From Hyphomonadaceae bacterium (GTDB taxonomy: Bacteria; Pseudomonadota; Alphaproteobacteria; Caulobacterales; Aquidulcibacteraceae), in NCBI GenBank assembly GCA_023384105.1, contig JAHDXR010000008.1:96682-160681 (forward strand): a DNA stretch of 64,000 bases, in the 5' to 3' direction. The notes under the pieces were generated by a model that saw nothing but the letters and a program-made list of their open reading frames with translations, was not told where the DNA came from and searched no databases. This document shows, piece by piece, positions 8,286 to 16,967 of this stretch. Positions within the stretch are counted from its first letter, which is position 1; every line of letters starts with the position of its first letter. A program made the position numbers and the translations under genes.

Positions 8286-8930
8286 TTGAGCCTGCCGCGT
8301 AAGCCGCTGGCCGTCGTGTTCGATCTCGACGGCACGCTGATCGATTCCGAATCCCTGGTGAAAGAGGCCCACTTCGCCGCATGCGCGAAGCTGGGGTTCG
8401 CGATGAGCGAGGCGCAGTTCCTCTCGCTGGTCGGCATGCACCGCGAGGCCAACGACGCGCAGCTCAAGGCGTATTACGGCGAGGACTTCCCGCTCGAACG
8501 GTTCATCGCCGAAACGCGCGCGCATGTCGGCGATCGGGTGGCGCCGCTGAAGCCGGGCGCCGCGGATCTCATGGATGCGCTCGATGAGCTCAGGCTGCCC
8601 TACGGGCTCGCCACCTCGTCGCGGCGGCCGTGGGTGGAGCGGCACTTCGCGGCGCACCGGCTGACGCAGCGCTTCCACGCCGTGGTCACGCGCCAGGATT
8701 GCGTCGACGGTAAGCCGCACCCGGAGCCCTATCTCAATGCGTCGCGGCTGCTCGGCGCGGCGCCGGCGACCGTGCTGGCGCTGGAGGATTCGCACGCCGG
8801 CGTCCGCTCCGCCCATGCCGCCGGCTGCATGACGGTGATGGTGCCGGACCTGCTCGCGCCGGACGAGGAGATGCGCGCAAAGGCGCGCGTGCTCGGTTCG
8901 CTGCGCGACGTGCTGACGCTGCTGCGCTAA
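8286..8930 (+). CDS. HAD-superfamily phosphatase (beta-phosphoglucomutase-like subgroup)
   Basis: 214 residues: FDLDGTLIDSE near residue 12 (nucleophile and acid/base Asp), helical cap domain, ATSSRR (motif II), KPHPEPYLNASRLLG (motif III Lys) and LEDSHAGVRSAHAAGC (motif IV). It probably dephosphorylates a small phospho-sugar or phosphoglycolate-like substrate. The start is a TTG with GGAG six bases upstream. A 24-codon frame from GTG 8215 links the serB stop to this start by overlapping codons. Confidence 0.85.
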   Translation: MSLPRKPLAVVFDLDGTLIDSESLVKEAHFAACAKLGFAMSEAQFLSLVGMHREANDAQLKAYYGEDFPLERFIAETRAHVGDRVAPLKPGAADLMDALDELRLPYGLATSSRRPWVERHFAAHRLTQRFHAVVTRQDCVDGKPHPEPYLNASRLLGAAPATVLALEDSHAGVRSAHAAGCMTVMVPDLLAPDEEMRAKARVLGSLRDVLTLLR

Positions 8931-8943
8931 GGCGACGCGCCCC

Positions 8944-9058
8944 TATGGACCGCCGGCGTCCCGCCGGCATGCGCGCACTTTTGAAAGAGGAGCACGGTGT
9001 TCCGCGCGCTCCGGCTTGGACAGGCTCACGCAGGCCGGCGGGACGCCGGCGGTCCATA
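8944..9058. repeat. Palindromic intergenic element (TATGGACC family), copy 4
   Basis: Same ends as the copy at 549; the core contains GCGCACTTTTGAAAGAGGAG, shared with the copy at 36800. It lies between the convergent HAD and degP genes and ends one base before the degP stop codon. Confidence 0.83.
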
Positions 9059-9059
9059 T

Positions 9060-10478
9060 TCAGGTGCGCGCCTTGAGACGGCGGTAGGTCACGGCGCCGT
9101 CGCGGTTGATGCGGATCACGACGGGATGTTCGCCGACGGCGGCGCGCCCGGCGACGGCGCGCGCGGCGGCGAGCGAGTTCACCGGTTCGGGGCCGATCGC
9201 CTCGATCACGTCGCCTGCCCGCACCACACCTTCGTTCTCGCCGCCGACATCGACCGCCAGCACGACCAGGCCGCGCACGTCGGGCTCGATCTGGAATTCC
9301 TCGCGCAGGCTGGCGTCGAGTTCACTCAGCGCCACGCCGAAGATGCGCCCGCCGCGCGGGCCGCCGTCGCGGCGCGCGCCCGCGCCGCCGTCGTCGCGCG
9401 CCGCGCGCGCGCCGCTGGCGCTTTCCTGCAGACGCTCGATGGTGGCGACGACGGTCATGCGCCGGCCGTCGCGGACGATCTCGATCGGCGCCTGCGAGCC
9501 CACCGCCGCCTCACCGACCATGCGCGTGAGCGAGCGGCTGTCCGTCACGTCGCGGCCGGCGAACTTGAGCACGATGTCGCCCGCGCGCAGACCGGCCGCG
9601 GCCGCGGGGCCGCCGGGAGTGATGCGGGTGATGAGCGCGCCGCTGGCGCCGTCATGCCCGGCGCGCTCGGCCGTGGCGCGATTGAGGTTGGCGAGCCGCA
9701 CGCCCAACCAGCCGCGCCGGGTCTCGCCATAGCGCACGAGCTGATCGACCACCGGGCGCACGATCGATGTCGGCGTCGCGAAGCCGACGCCGACGCTGGC
9801 GCCGCTTGGCGTCAGGATCGCGGTGTTGACGCCGATCACCTCGCCGTCGGTGTTGAACAAGGGGCCGCCGGAATTGCCGCGATTGATGGCGGCGTCGGTC
9901 TGGATGAAGTCGTCGTAGCGGCCGGCGTCAATATTGCGGTTGCGGGCGCTGACGACGCCGACGCTGAGCGAGCCGCCCAGCCCGAACGGATTGCCGATGG
10001 CCAGGACGAGGTCGCCGACGCGGGCGGTGTCGCTGTCGCCCATGTCGACGTACGGCAGCGGCGTGCGCGCGTGCATGCGCAGCACGGCGATGTCGGTGGC
10101 GGGATCGCGGCCGACGACGGTGGCTTCGTAGCGCTGGCCGTTCTGCAGGATCACCTCGATCGCGTCGGCCGCTTCGATGACGTGGTTGTTCGTCACCACC
10201 ACGCCGTCGGCGGAGATGATGAAGCCGGAGCCGAGCGAGGTGATCTGGGCCGCGCCGTCGCCCAGGCTTTCGTTGAAGCGCTCCATCGGCGAGCCCGGCG
10301 GGAAGCGCGGCAGATCGTCGACGCCCTCCACGCGCTGGCTGGTGGCGATGTTCACCACCGCCGGCGACAGGCGCTCGACCAGATCGGCGAAGCCTTCCGC
10401 AGGCAGGCGCGATTGCGCCAGCGCCGGCGCGGCCGCAAACAGTACCAAAGCCGAAACGAGCGGGCGCAGTCGGAACAT
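9060..10478 (-). CDS. degP: Periplasmic serine protease, DegP/HtrA family
   Basis: 472 residues with a signal peptide cleaved after APALA. The trypsin-like domain shows the triad His (TNNHVIEAAD), Asp (DPATDIAVLR) and Ser (GNSGGPLFN). Two PDZ domains follow, the first with the loop GWLGVRL and the second after a flexible Gly/Arg-rich linker near residues 355-375. Such proteases remove misfolded envelope proteins. It lies downstream of hflK-hflC in the same orientation, the usual alphaproteobacterial order, with a palindromic element in the gap. Confidence 0.93.
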   Translation of the reverse strand: MFRLRPLVSALVLFAAAPALAQSRLPAEGFADLVERLSPAVVNIATSQRVEGVDDLPRFPPGSPMERFNESLGDGAAQITSLGSGFIISADGVVVTNNHVIEAADAIEVILQNGQRYEATVVGRDPATDIAVLRMHARTPLPYVDMGDSDTARVGDLVLAIGNPFGLGGSLSVGVVSARNRNIDAGRYDDFIQTDAAINRGNSGGPLFNTDGEVIGVNTAILTPSGASVGVGFATPTSIVRPVVDQLVRYGETRRGWLGVRLANLNRATAERAGHDGASGALITRITPGGPAAAAGLRAGDIVLKFAGRDVTDSRSLTRMVGEAAVGSQAPIEIVRDGRRMTVVATIERLQESASGARAARDDGGAGARRDGGPRGGRIFGVALSELDASLREEFQIEPDVRGLVVLAVDVGGENEGVVRAGDVIEAIGPEPVNSLAAARAVAGRAAVGEHPVVIRINRDGAVTYRRLKART

Positions 10479-10546
10479 GCCGCGACACTAGCCGAGCGCG
10501 CGCGCCGCGCAATCGCCGCCGTCACGCAAAAACGGACCCGCGCCTC

Positions 10547-10645
10547 TTGGACCGCCGGTCCCCGCCGGCGCGGGCAGCGACAGCTACCGACAAGCGCTTG
10601 CGCCTGTTCGATAGGGCGCATGCCGGCGGGGGCGCCGACGGTCCG
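10547..10645. repeat. Palindromic intergenic element (TATGGACC family), copy 5
   Basis: Slightly degenerate ends (TTGGACCGCCGG ... CCGACGGTCC) around the GACAGCTACCGACAAGCG core. Unlike most copies it lies between co-directional genes (hflC and degP), so if it folds it may attenuate read-through into degP. Confidence 0.78.
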
Positions 10646-10652
10646 TGGGGCT

Positions 10653-11501
10653 TTAGCCCCGGCGGCGCTGCATGTAGCGGAAGAAGTCGCTGTCGGGCGG
10701 CACCACGATCGGCGTGCCGGCCTCGATCGACTGCTCATAGGCGCGCATCGAACGGTAGAACGCGGCGAACTCCGGATCGCGGCCGTAGGCGCGGGCGAAG
10801 ATGCGGGCGCGCTCGGCCTCGCCTTCGCCGCGCGTGCGCTCGGCCTCCTGCTGGGCGGTGGCGCGGATGATGGTGGCGTCGCGTTCGCCTTCGGCGCGGA
10901 TGCGGCCGGCGACCTGCTGGCGCTCCGAGCGCATGCGGGCGTAAACGCCCTCCCGCGTTTCGTTCGGCAGATCGGCCTGACGGATGCGCACGTCGATGAC
11001 CCGCACGCCGAGTTCGGGCGCGGCGGAGCCGTTGAGGTCGGCCTCGATCGCCTGCATCAGCGCGGCGCGGCGCCCGGAGATGATGTCGTTCGACGTCGCC
11101 GAGCCGAGCGCGCGGCGCATCGCCGCTTCGGTGAAGGTGTTGAGACGGCTGGCGCCGCCCTCCTCCGAGATCGCGCTCTGGTAGAAGCGGCGCGCATCGA
11201 CGATCTGCCAGCGGACGATGGCGTCGACGATCAGGCGCTCCTGGTCGGAGGCGACGAAGGCCTCGCCCTCGATCTGGGTGCCGAGATTGCGGCGGTCGTA
11301 GACGATCACGTTTTCGACGAACGGCAGCTTGAAGTAGAGGCCGGGCTCGTCGCGGCCGGGCGGATTGATCACGCGCGTGTATTCGCCGAACCGCAGCACG
11401 ATGGCCTGGCGGTCCTGGCGGACGATGAACATCGCGTTCAGCGCCAGGATCAGCGCGGCGAAAACGATGATCGCGACGACGGGAAGACTGCGCGGCATCA
11501 C
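10653..11501 (-). CDS. hflC: Protease modulator HflC
   Basis: 282 residues: one N-terminal membrane helix, then an SPFH/band-7 domain (RQDRQAIVLRFGEYTRVI) and a long charged helical region rich in RAEGERDATIIRATAQQEAE. HflC forms with HflK the periplasmic-facing membrane complex that regulates FtsH. Its ATG overlaps the hflK stop by 4 bases. Confidence 0.94.
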   Translation of the reverse strand: MMPRSLPVVAIIVFAALILALNAMFIVRQDRQAIVLRFGEYTRVINPPGRDEPGLYFKLPFVENVIVYDRRNLGTQIEGEAFVASDQERLIVDAIVRWQIVDARRFYQSAISEEGGASRLNTFTEAAMRRALGSATSNDIISGRRAALMQAIEADLNGSAAPELGVRVIDVRIRQADLPNETREGVYARMRSERQQVAGRIRAEGERDATIIRATAQQEAERTRGEGEAERARIFARAYGRDPEFAAFYRSMRAYEQSIEAGTPIVVPPDSDFFRYMQRRRG

Positions 11502-12613
11502 CGGGCTCCTTCCGGTTGCGTGGTCGCGGCGGGACGGCGGACCATCCCTTCCAGCGGCAGGTACGGCACCGCGCCGCCGCGCTGGTCGAGAATGATCAGG
11601 TTGCCGTTCCGATACACGCGCTCCATGGTTTCGAGATAAAGCCGGTCGCGCGTGACTTGCGGGGCCTGGCGATATTCGTCGTACACGGCGTTGAAGCGCT
11701 CCGCTTCGCCGGTGGCTTCGCGGATGACGCGTTCGCGATAGGCCTGCGCCTCGTTGACGATGCGCGCGGTGTCGCGCTCGGCTTCGTTGACGCGCGTGGA
11801 CGCTTCCTGGCCGGCGATGACGACGTCGTTGAACGCCTCGATCACCGCAGGCGGCGCCGCAGCCGGCAGCAGCTCGACCTGCAGCACCTGCACGCCGGAC
11901 TGATACTCGTCGAGCGTCGACTGCATCAGCTGTTCGACGTCCTGCTCGACCGCGCCGCGCTCGGTGGTGATGATCGGCTCGAGCTGACGGCGGCCGATAA
12001 CTTCGCGCATGGCGCTCTCGGCCACCTGGCGCACGGCGGCGTCCGGCTCGCGGACGTTGAACGCGTAGGCCACGGCGTCCTTGATATTGTAGTAGATGCG
12101 GAACTGGATCTGGACGATGTTGCGGTCGCCCGTGATCATCAGGCTTTCATCCGGCACGTCGCGGATCTGGCGGTTGCTCGCCTCCTCGAAGCCGATGGTC
12201 TCGGTGCGCTGGCCGGTGACGTTGATGATGCGCGCCGCTTCGACCGGCGCCGGCAGGTGCCAGTGAATGCCCGGACCGGAGGTGCGGTCATAGTCGCCGA
12301 GCCGCGTGATCACCGCCTGCGCGCCTTCGTCGACCTGATAGACGCCGCTCAAGAGCCAGCCGGCGACCAGGATGCCGACGATCATGCGCCAGGACAGGCC
12401 GCGGCCGCCGCCGGGGCGGGCGCCGTCGCCGCCGCCGTTTCCGCCGCGCATGTTGAAGCGTTCGCGCAGCTGGCGAAGCCAGTCTTCGAGATCGGGCCCC
12501 TGAGGCCGCTGCGGCTGACGGGGCGGCTGGCCCCACGGCCGGCGCGGTCCGCCGCCCCATGGCCCCTGGCCGCCTCCCGGCTGACCGCCGCCCGACTGAT
12601 CATTCCAAGGCAT
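11498..12613 (-). CDS. hflK: FtsH protease activity modulator HflK
   Basis: 371 residues: Gly/Pro-rich cytoplasmic N-terminus (about 75 residues), one membrane helix near 77-96, then an SPFH domain starting YQVDEGAQAVITRLGDYD and the helical region ending in LILD...PYLPL. The frame extends upstream, but the ATG at 12613 begins the typical MPWNDQSGGG start and has a GGGAAGAA ribosome site. It is the first gene of hflK-hflC-degP and divergent from mrp. Confidence 0.93.
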   Translation of the reverse strand: MPWNDQSGGGQPGGGQGPWGGGPRRPWGQPPRQPQRPQGPDLEDWLRQLRERFNMRGGNGGGDGARPGGGRGLSWRMIVGILVAGWLLSGVYQVDEGAQAVITRLGDYDRTSGPGIHWHLPAPVEAARIINVTGQRTETIGFEEASNRQIRDVPDESLMITGDRNIVQIQFRIYYNIKDAVAYAFNVREPDAAVRQVAESAMREVIGRRQLEPIITTERGAVEQDVEQLMQSTLDEYQSGVQVLQVELLPAAAPPAVIEAFNDVVIAGQEASTRVNEAERDTARIVNEAQAYRERVIREATGEAERFNAVYDEYRQAPQVTRDRLYLETMERVYRNGNLIILDQRGGAVPYLPLEGMVRRPAATTQPEGAR

Positions 12614-12723
12614 CAGAAATTCTTCCCGCCCTATTCCGAAGCGCGCCTTCTGGCGGCTCACTCGCGGAGCTTGCCGCAGCCCCGTGCGCGCCGATATGTG
12701 GCCCATGTTCTGAGGGATCAAGC

Positions 12724-13800
12724 ATGAACAACCGGTTGGCGCTGATAAGAGAACGCATTGAACAGCGCCTCGATGCGATTCCGGACCCCGTTACGGGCAA
12801 GGGTTTGTTCACATCCGGCCGCATTTCGGGGCTCGACGTGCGCGAGGACGGCAAGGTCTCGTTTACACTCGAAGCGCCCGCCGACATCGCCGAACATTAT
12901 GTCGCAGTGCGCAATCGCGCCGACGCCGAGGTCGGCAAGGTCGAAGGCGTACGGAAGGTTACGGCGGTATTGACGGCGCATGAAGCGAAGCCGCGCAACG
13001 CCGGCGGCATCGGCGGCGTTAAGCATGTGATCGCGGTGGCGAGCGCCAAGGGCGGCGTCGGCAAGTCCACGGTGGCGGTCAATCTCGCCTGCGCGTTCGC
13101 GTCGCTGGGGCTGAAGACCGGCCTGCTCGATCTCGACGTCTACGGCCCCTCGGCGCCGACGCTGCTGGGAACCGGCGAGAGGCGGCCGCAGATGAGCCGC
13201 GAGAAAATCCTCGATCCGCTCGACGCGCACGGGATGAAGACGATGTCGATCGGCTATCTGGTCGATGCGGCGTCGCCGATGATCTGGCGCGGCGCGATGG
13301 CGACGAGCGCGGTGCGGCAGATGATCGACGAGGTCGCCTGGGGCGATCTCGACGTGCTCGTGCTCGACATGCCGCCCGGCACCGGCGACGTGCAGGTGAC
13401 ATTGGTGCAGCGCGTGCCGCTGGCGGGCGCGGTGATCGTCTCGACGCCGCAGGAGATGGCGCTGGCCGACGTGCGGCGCGGCATCGCCATGTTCGAGAAG
13501 ACACGCGCCCCGATCCTCGGCGTGATCGAGAACATGGCTTATTTCGAAACGCCGGACGGCAAGCGCACGCACATCTTCGGCGAAGGCGGCGCGCGGCGCA
13601 CCGCCGAAGCCGCCGGCGCGCCGTTCCTGGGAGAAGTGCCGATCGACGTCGCCTTGCGCGAAAGCTGCGATGCGGGCGCGCCGCTCGCGGCGACGCAGCC
13701 GGACCATCCGGCGTCTCGGCGCTTCCGCGAGATGGCGCAGGCGGCGCTGGCCAACGTCGCGCGCTTGAACAAACCGGCGCCGACGATCAGAGTGCAGTGA
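12724..13800 (+). CDS. mrp: Mrp/ApbC-family Fe-S cluster carrier ATPase
   Basis: 358 residues. An N-terminal MIP18/DUF59-like domain (to about residue 90) precedes a MinD-type ATPase with a deviant Walker A (ASAKGGVGKSTVAVNLA) near residue 105 and DMPPGTGDVQ. The family binds and transfers Fe-S clusters as a dimer. The CxxC pair found in many Mrp proteins after IENM is absent here (IENMAYFETPDGKRTHIFG). The ATG at 12724 is chosen because DUF59 begins directly after it. Confidence 0.9.
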   Translation: MNNRLALIRERIEQRLDAIPDPVTGKGLFTSGRISGLDVREDGKVSFTLEAPADIAEHYVAVRNRADAEVGKVEGVRKVTAVLTAHEAKPRNAGGIGGVKHVIAVASAKGGVGKSTVAVNLACAFASLGLKTGLLDLDVYGPSAPTLLGTGERRPQMSREKILDPLDAHGMKTMSIGYLVDAASPMIWRGAMATSAVRQMIDEVAWGDLDVLVLDMPPGTGDVQVTLVQRVPLAGAVIVSTPQEMALADVRRGIAMFEKTRAPILGVIENMAYFETPDGKRTHIFGEGGARRTAEAAGAPFLGEVPIDVALRESCDAGAPLAATQPDHPASRRFREMAQAALANVARLNKPAPTIRVQ

Positions 13801-13822
13801 TCCTGGCCGCGGGGGAGCGCGC

Positions 13823-15022
13823 ATGGACACGACACGCCGAACCGTCCTGACCGCCGCGGCGGCGGCGCCGCTCATCGCCTGCACGGGCGCGCAGCCGCGC
13901 GTGATCGTGGTGGGCGCCGGCGTGTTCGGCGCCTGGACGGCCGAGCACTTGCGCCGCGCCGGCGCGCGCGTGCTGCTGGCGGACCAGATGGGGCCGGCCA
14001 ACGCCCGCGCCTCCTCCGGCGGCGAAAGCCGCATGACGCGCGGCACATACGGGCGCGACGAGATCTACACCCGCATGGCGCTCGACTCGCTGGCAGAATG
14101 GAAGCGGCTCTCCGACCGCGCGTCGCTGCCGCTGTTCCATCGGGCCGGCGTGCTGTTCTTCTTCGACCGGATGGTCGACTATGCGCGCCAGTCGATCGAC
14201 GTGCATCGGCGCCTCGGCCTGCCGCTCGAACAGCTCGACAACGCGGCGCTGCGCCGGCGCTGGCCGCAGATCGATTTCGACGGCGTGGAGTTCGGGCTGT
14301 TCGAACCCGAGTTCGGCGCGCTGATGGCGCGGCGCGCGGTGGAGGAAGTGGCGGCCCGCTTCGTGCGGCAAGGCGGCGAGCACCGCCTCGCCCGTGCCGA
14401 ACCCGTCGGCGCCAACACTGTGCGGCTCGACGGCGAGACGGAAACCGCAGACGCGATCGTCTATGCGTGCGGGCCGTGGCTGCCGAAACTGTTTCCGGAC
14501 CTGCTGGGCGAGCGCATCTTCGTGACCCGCCAGGAGGTCGCCTTCATCGCCCCGCCCGACGGCGACGACAGCTTCGAGCCGTCGCAACTGCCCGGCTGGG
14601 CCGATTTCAACGGCGGCGATCTCTATTACGGCTTCCCCAATCTTGAAGGCCGCGGTTTCAAGATCGCGCGCGACCGCCACGGCGCGCCGTTCGATCCCGA
14701 CACGGGCGACCGGCGCGTGAGCACGGAAGGCCAGGCGCTGCTGCGCGCGTTCGCGGCGCGGCGCTTCCCGGCGCTGGCGGAACGCCCCTTCACCGAGTTC
14801 CGCGTCTGCCAATACGAAAACAGCTCGAACGGCGATCTGCTGATCGACCGCCACCCCACCGACGCCGGCGTGTTCCTGCTGGGCTGCGGCTCGGGGCACG
14901 GCTTCAAGCACGGACCGGAGGCCGGCCGCCTGATGGCGCGCCTGGTGCTGGACGGCGAGGCGCCGGACGCCCGTTTCGCGCTCGCGAGCAAGGGCGCGGT
15001 CCATCGCCGCGAAGTGCTCTGA
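13823..15022 (+). CDS. Tat-exported FAD-dependent oxidoreductase (sarcosine-oxidase-like)
   Basis: 399 residues. The N-terminus TTRRTVLTAAAAAPLIAC combines a twin-arginine motif with a lipobox Cys, suggesting a folded, lipid-anchored periplasmic flavoprotein. The dinucleotide motif VVGAGVFGAWTAEHL follows. FRVCQYENSSNGDLLID aligns by eye with the segment of monomeric sarcosine oxidase whose Cys binds FAD covalently, and GCGSGHGFKHGPEAG is the C-terminal FAD motif. It likely oxidises a secondary amine or amino acid. It starts 22 bases after mrp, in the same direction. Confidence 0.85.
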   Translation: MDTTRRTVLTAAAAAPLIACTGAQPRVIVVGAGVFGAWTAEHLRRAGARVLLADQMGPANARASSGGESRMTRGTYGRDEIYTRMALDSLAEWKRLSDRASLPLFHRAGVLFFFDRMVDYARQSIDVHRRLGLPLEQLDNAALRRRWPQIDFDGVEFGLFEPEFGALMARRAVEEVAARFVRQGGEHRLARAEPVGANTVRLDGETETADAIVYACGPWLPKLFPDLLGERIFVTRQEVAFIAPPDGDDSFEPSQLPGWADFNGGDLYYGFPNLEGRGFKIARDRHGAPFDPDTGDRRVSTEGQALLRAFAARRFPALAERPFTEFRVCQYENSSNGDLLIDRHPTDAGVFLLGCGSGHGFKHGPEAGRLMARLVLDGEAPDARFALASKGAVHRREVL

Positions 15023-15041
15023 AGCGCAGCGCGGCGCCGCG

Positions 15042-15395
15042 CTATCTGCTGCGCGACTTGCGGGGCGCCGTCTTGCGGCCGCTGCTCTTGCCGGCGCTTC
15101 CACGACGCTTGCGGGTCGCGGCCGCCTTCTTGGCGGACTTCGACTTCGCCGCCTTCGAGCGGCTGGCGGAAGCCGCCCCGCCCAGACGGCCGCCCTTCTT
15201 CGACGCCGAGCGGTTCTCCGGCTTGCCGCGGCCGGCGCCCGACTTCTTGCCGCCGCCGGTTTCCTTGTTCACCGTCGCCCAGGCGCGGCGCGCGGCTTCG
15301 TCCGCGCTGACGCCGCGTTTCTCGTAGCCCTCTTCGATATGCTCGGCGCGGCGCTTCTGTTTGTCCGTGTAGCTCGACTTGTCTCCGCGTGGCAT
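15042..15395 (-). CDS. Basic Lys/Arg-rich protein (plasmid-stabilisation-like annotation)
   Basis: 117 residues. The first 50 (MPRGDKSSYTDKQKRRAEHI, then EGYEKRGVSADEAARRAW) match a small conserved proteobacterial family often labelled plasmid stabilisation protein; the rest is a low-complexity Ala/Lys/Arg/Ser tail like that of histone-like proteins. DNA or RNA binding is plausible; function is unknown. The ATG at 15395 has AAGGAG upstream. Confidence 0.72.
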   Translation of the reverse strand: MPRGDKSSYTDKQKRRAEHIEEGYEKRGVSADEAARRAWATVNKETGGGKKSGAGRGKPENRSASKKGGRLGGAASASRSKAAKSKSAKKAAATRKRRGSAGKSSGRKTAPRKSRSR

Positions 15396-15458
15396 GGCGG
15401 GGCTCCTTGCGTTGCGACGTACGCACAACGGCAAGTCTCGCGCGCGGTTCCGGCGCGG

Positions 15459-16871
15459 CTACTCCAGCCTGAGCACGCGGATCATGTTGGTCTTGCCGGC
15501 GCGGCCGAACGGGATGCCGGCGATGATGGCGACGCGGTCGTCGGGGCCGGCGACGCCGAGCGCGCGCACGGCGGCGTCGGCCTTCTCGACCATGTCCTCG
15601 ACGCTGGTCACGTCTGCGAGCACGCGGCTGCGCACGCCCCACACCAGCGCCAGCCGCCGCGCCGTGGCGATCACCGGCGTCAGGCCGACGATGCCGCAGC
15701 GCGGGCGCTCGCGGGCGACGCGGATCGCGGTCGAGCCCGTCGCCGTGAACGCGACGACGGCGGAACAGCCGATCACGTCGGCGATGTGGCGGGCCGAGAG
15801 CGCGATGGCGTCGGCGGTGGTGTCCTGCGGCGGCGTCATGTCGCGCGGCAGCGACGACCAGTAGGCGTCGTCGTCCTCCACCGCGCGGATGATGCGGTCC
15901 ATGATCGCGACGGCGGATTGCGGGTGGCGCCCGACGGCGCTTTCGGCCGAAAGCATCACCGCGTCCGCGCCCTGATAGACGGCGGTGGCGACGTCGGAGG
16001 CTTCCGCGCGCGTCGGCGTCGGCGCGTCGACCATGCTTTCGAGCATGTGCGTGGCGACGATCACCGGCCGGCCGGCGGCGCGGGCGGCGCGGATGATCTT
16101 GCGCTGCGCGATCGGCACCTGCTCCGGCGGCAGCTCGACGCCGAGATCGCCGCGCGCCACCATCACCGCGTCGGAGAGATCGACGATCTCGTCGATCTGG
16201 GCGAGCGCCGAGGGCTTCTCGATCTTGGAGATGACGCCGGCGCGCTCGCCGATCAGCGCGCGGGCCTCGCGCACGTCCTCCGGGTGCTGCACGAACGAAA
16301 GCGCGATGTAGTCGACGCCGAGATCGAGCGCGAAGGCCAGATCCTCGCGGTCCTTCGGCGTCAGCGCGGAAATGGGAATGCGCCGGGTCGGGACGTTGAC
16401 GCCCTTCTGGTTCTTCAGCACGCCGCCGAAATCGACCCGCGCCTTCACCTGGTTGCGGCCGCGCTCGATCACTGTGAGCTGCATCTTGCCGTCGTCGAGC
16501 TTCAGGATGTCGCCGATCTCGAGCGCGTTGACGAGTTCCAGATGCGGCAGCCGGATCAGCTTGCCGTCGCCCGGCTCGTCCGAGGCTTCGAGCGTGACGA
16601 TGTCGTTGTAGCGGAGCTTGGTCTCGCCGTCCTTGAACACGCCGACGCGGATCTTCGGCCCCTGCAGGTCGGCGAACACCGCCACCGGCGCGCCGGCCGC
16701 CAGTTCGGCGGCGCGGATCGCCTGCATCCGGCGCGCATGATCCTCGCGCCCGCCATGGCTGAAATTGAGCCGGAAACAATCGACGCCGGCTTCGATCAGC
16801 ATCGCCAGCCGCTCGGGCGGGTCGCTGGCCGGGCCCATGGTGGCGACGATCTTGCAATCGCGGGTGCGCAT
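15459..16871 (-). CDS. pyk: Pyruvate kinase
   Basis: 470 residues, the normal length. It converts phosphoenolpyruvate and ADP to pyruvate and ATP. The N-terminal KIVATMGPASD and FRLNFSHG, the catalytic ISKIEKPSAL, the metal-binding MVARGDLGVELP and the VIVATHMLESM segment are all present. The C-terminal domain has FTATGSTAIRVARERP. It stands alone with the SMP-30 gene upstream on the same strand. Confidence 0.95.
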   Translation of the reverse strand: MRTRDCKIVATMGPASDPPERLAMLIEAGVDCFRLNFSHGGREDHARRMQAIRAAELAAGAPVAVFADLQGPKIRVGVFKDGETKLRYNDIVTLEASDEPGDGKLIRLPHLELVNALEIGDILKLDDGKMQLTVIERGRNQVKARVDFGGVLKNQKGVNVPTRRIPISALTPKDREDLAFALDLGVDYIALSFVQHPEDVREARALIGERAGVISKIEKPSALAQIDEIVDLSDAVMVARGDLGVELPPEQVPIAQRKIIRAARAAGRPVIVATHMLESMVDAPTPTRAEASDVATAVYQGADAVMLSAESAVGRHPQSAVAIMDRIIRAVEDDDAYWSSLPRDMTPPQDTTADAIALSARHIADVIGCSAVVAFTATGSTAIRVARERPRCGIVGLTPVIATARRLALVWGVRSRVLADVTSVEDMVEKADAAVRALGVAGPDDRVAIIAGIPFGRAGKTNMIRVLRLE

Positions 16872-16967
16872 GCTCTGTCCGAGTCGGTAGGCGATAGGCG
16901 ACAGTCAGTAGTGAGTTGGAGCGAGTCCGGCAACGGCCGCCGACAAAGCTCCGGCGTCCAGACCCGC

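Noticed and set aside
8997-11639. 880-codon open frame on the plus strand
   Set aside because: Antisense to degP and hflC; no motif or signal.
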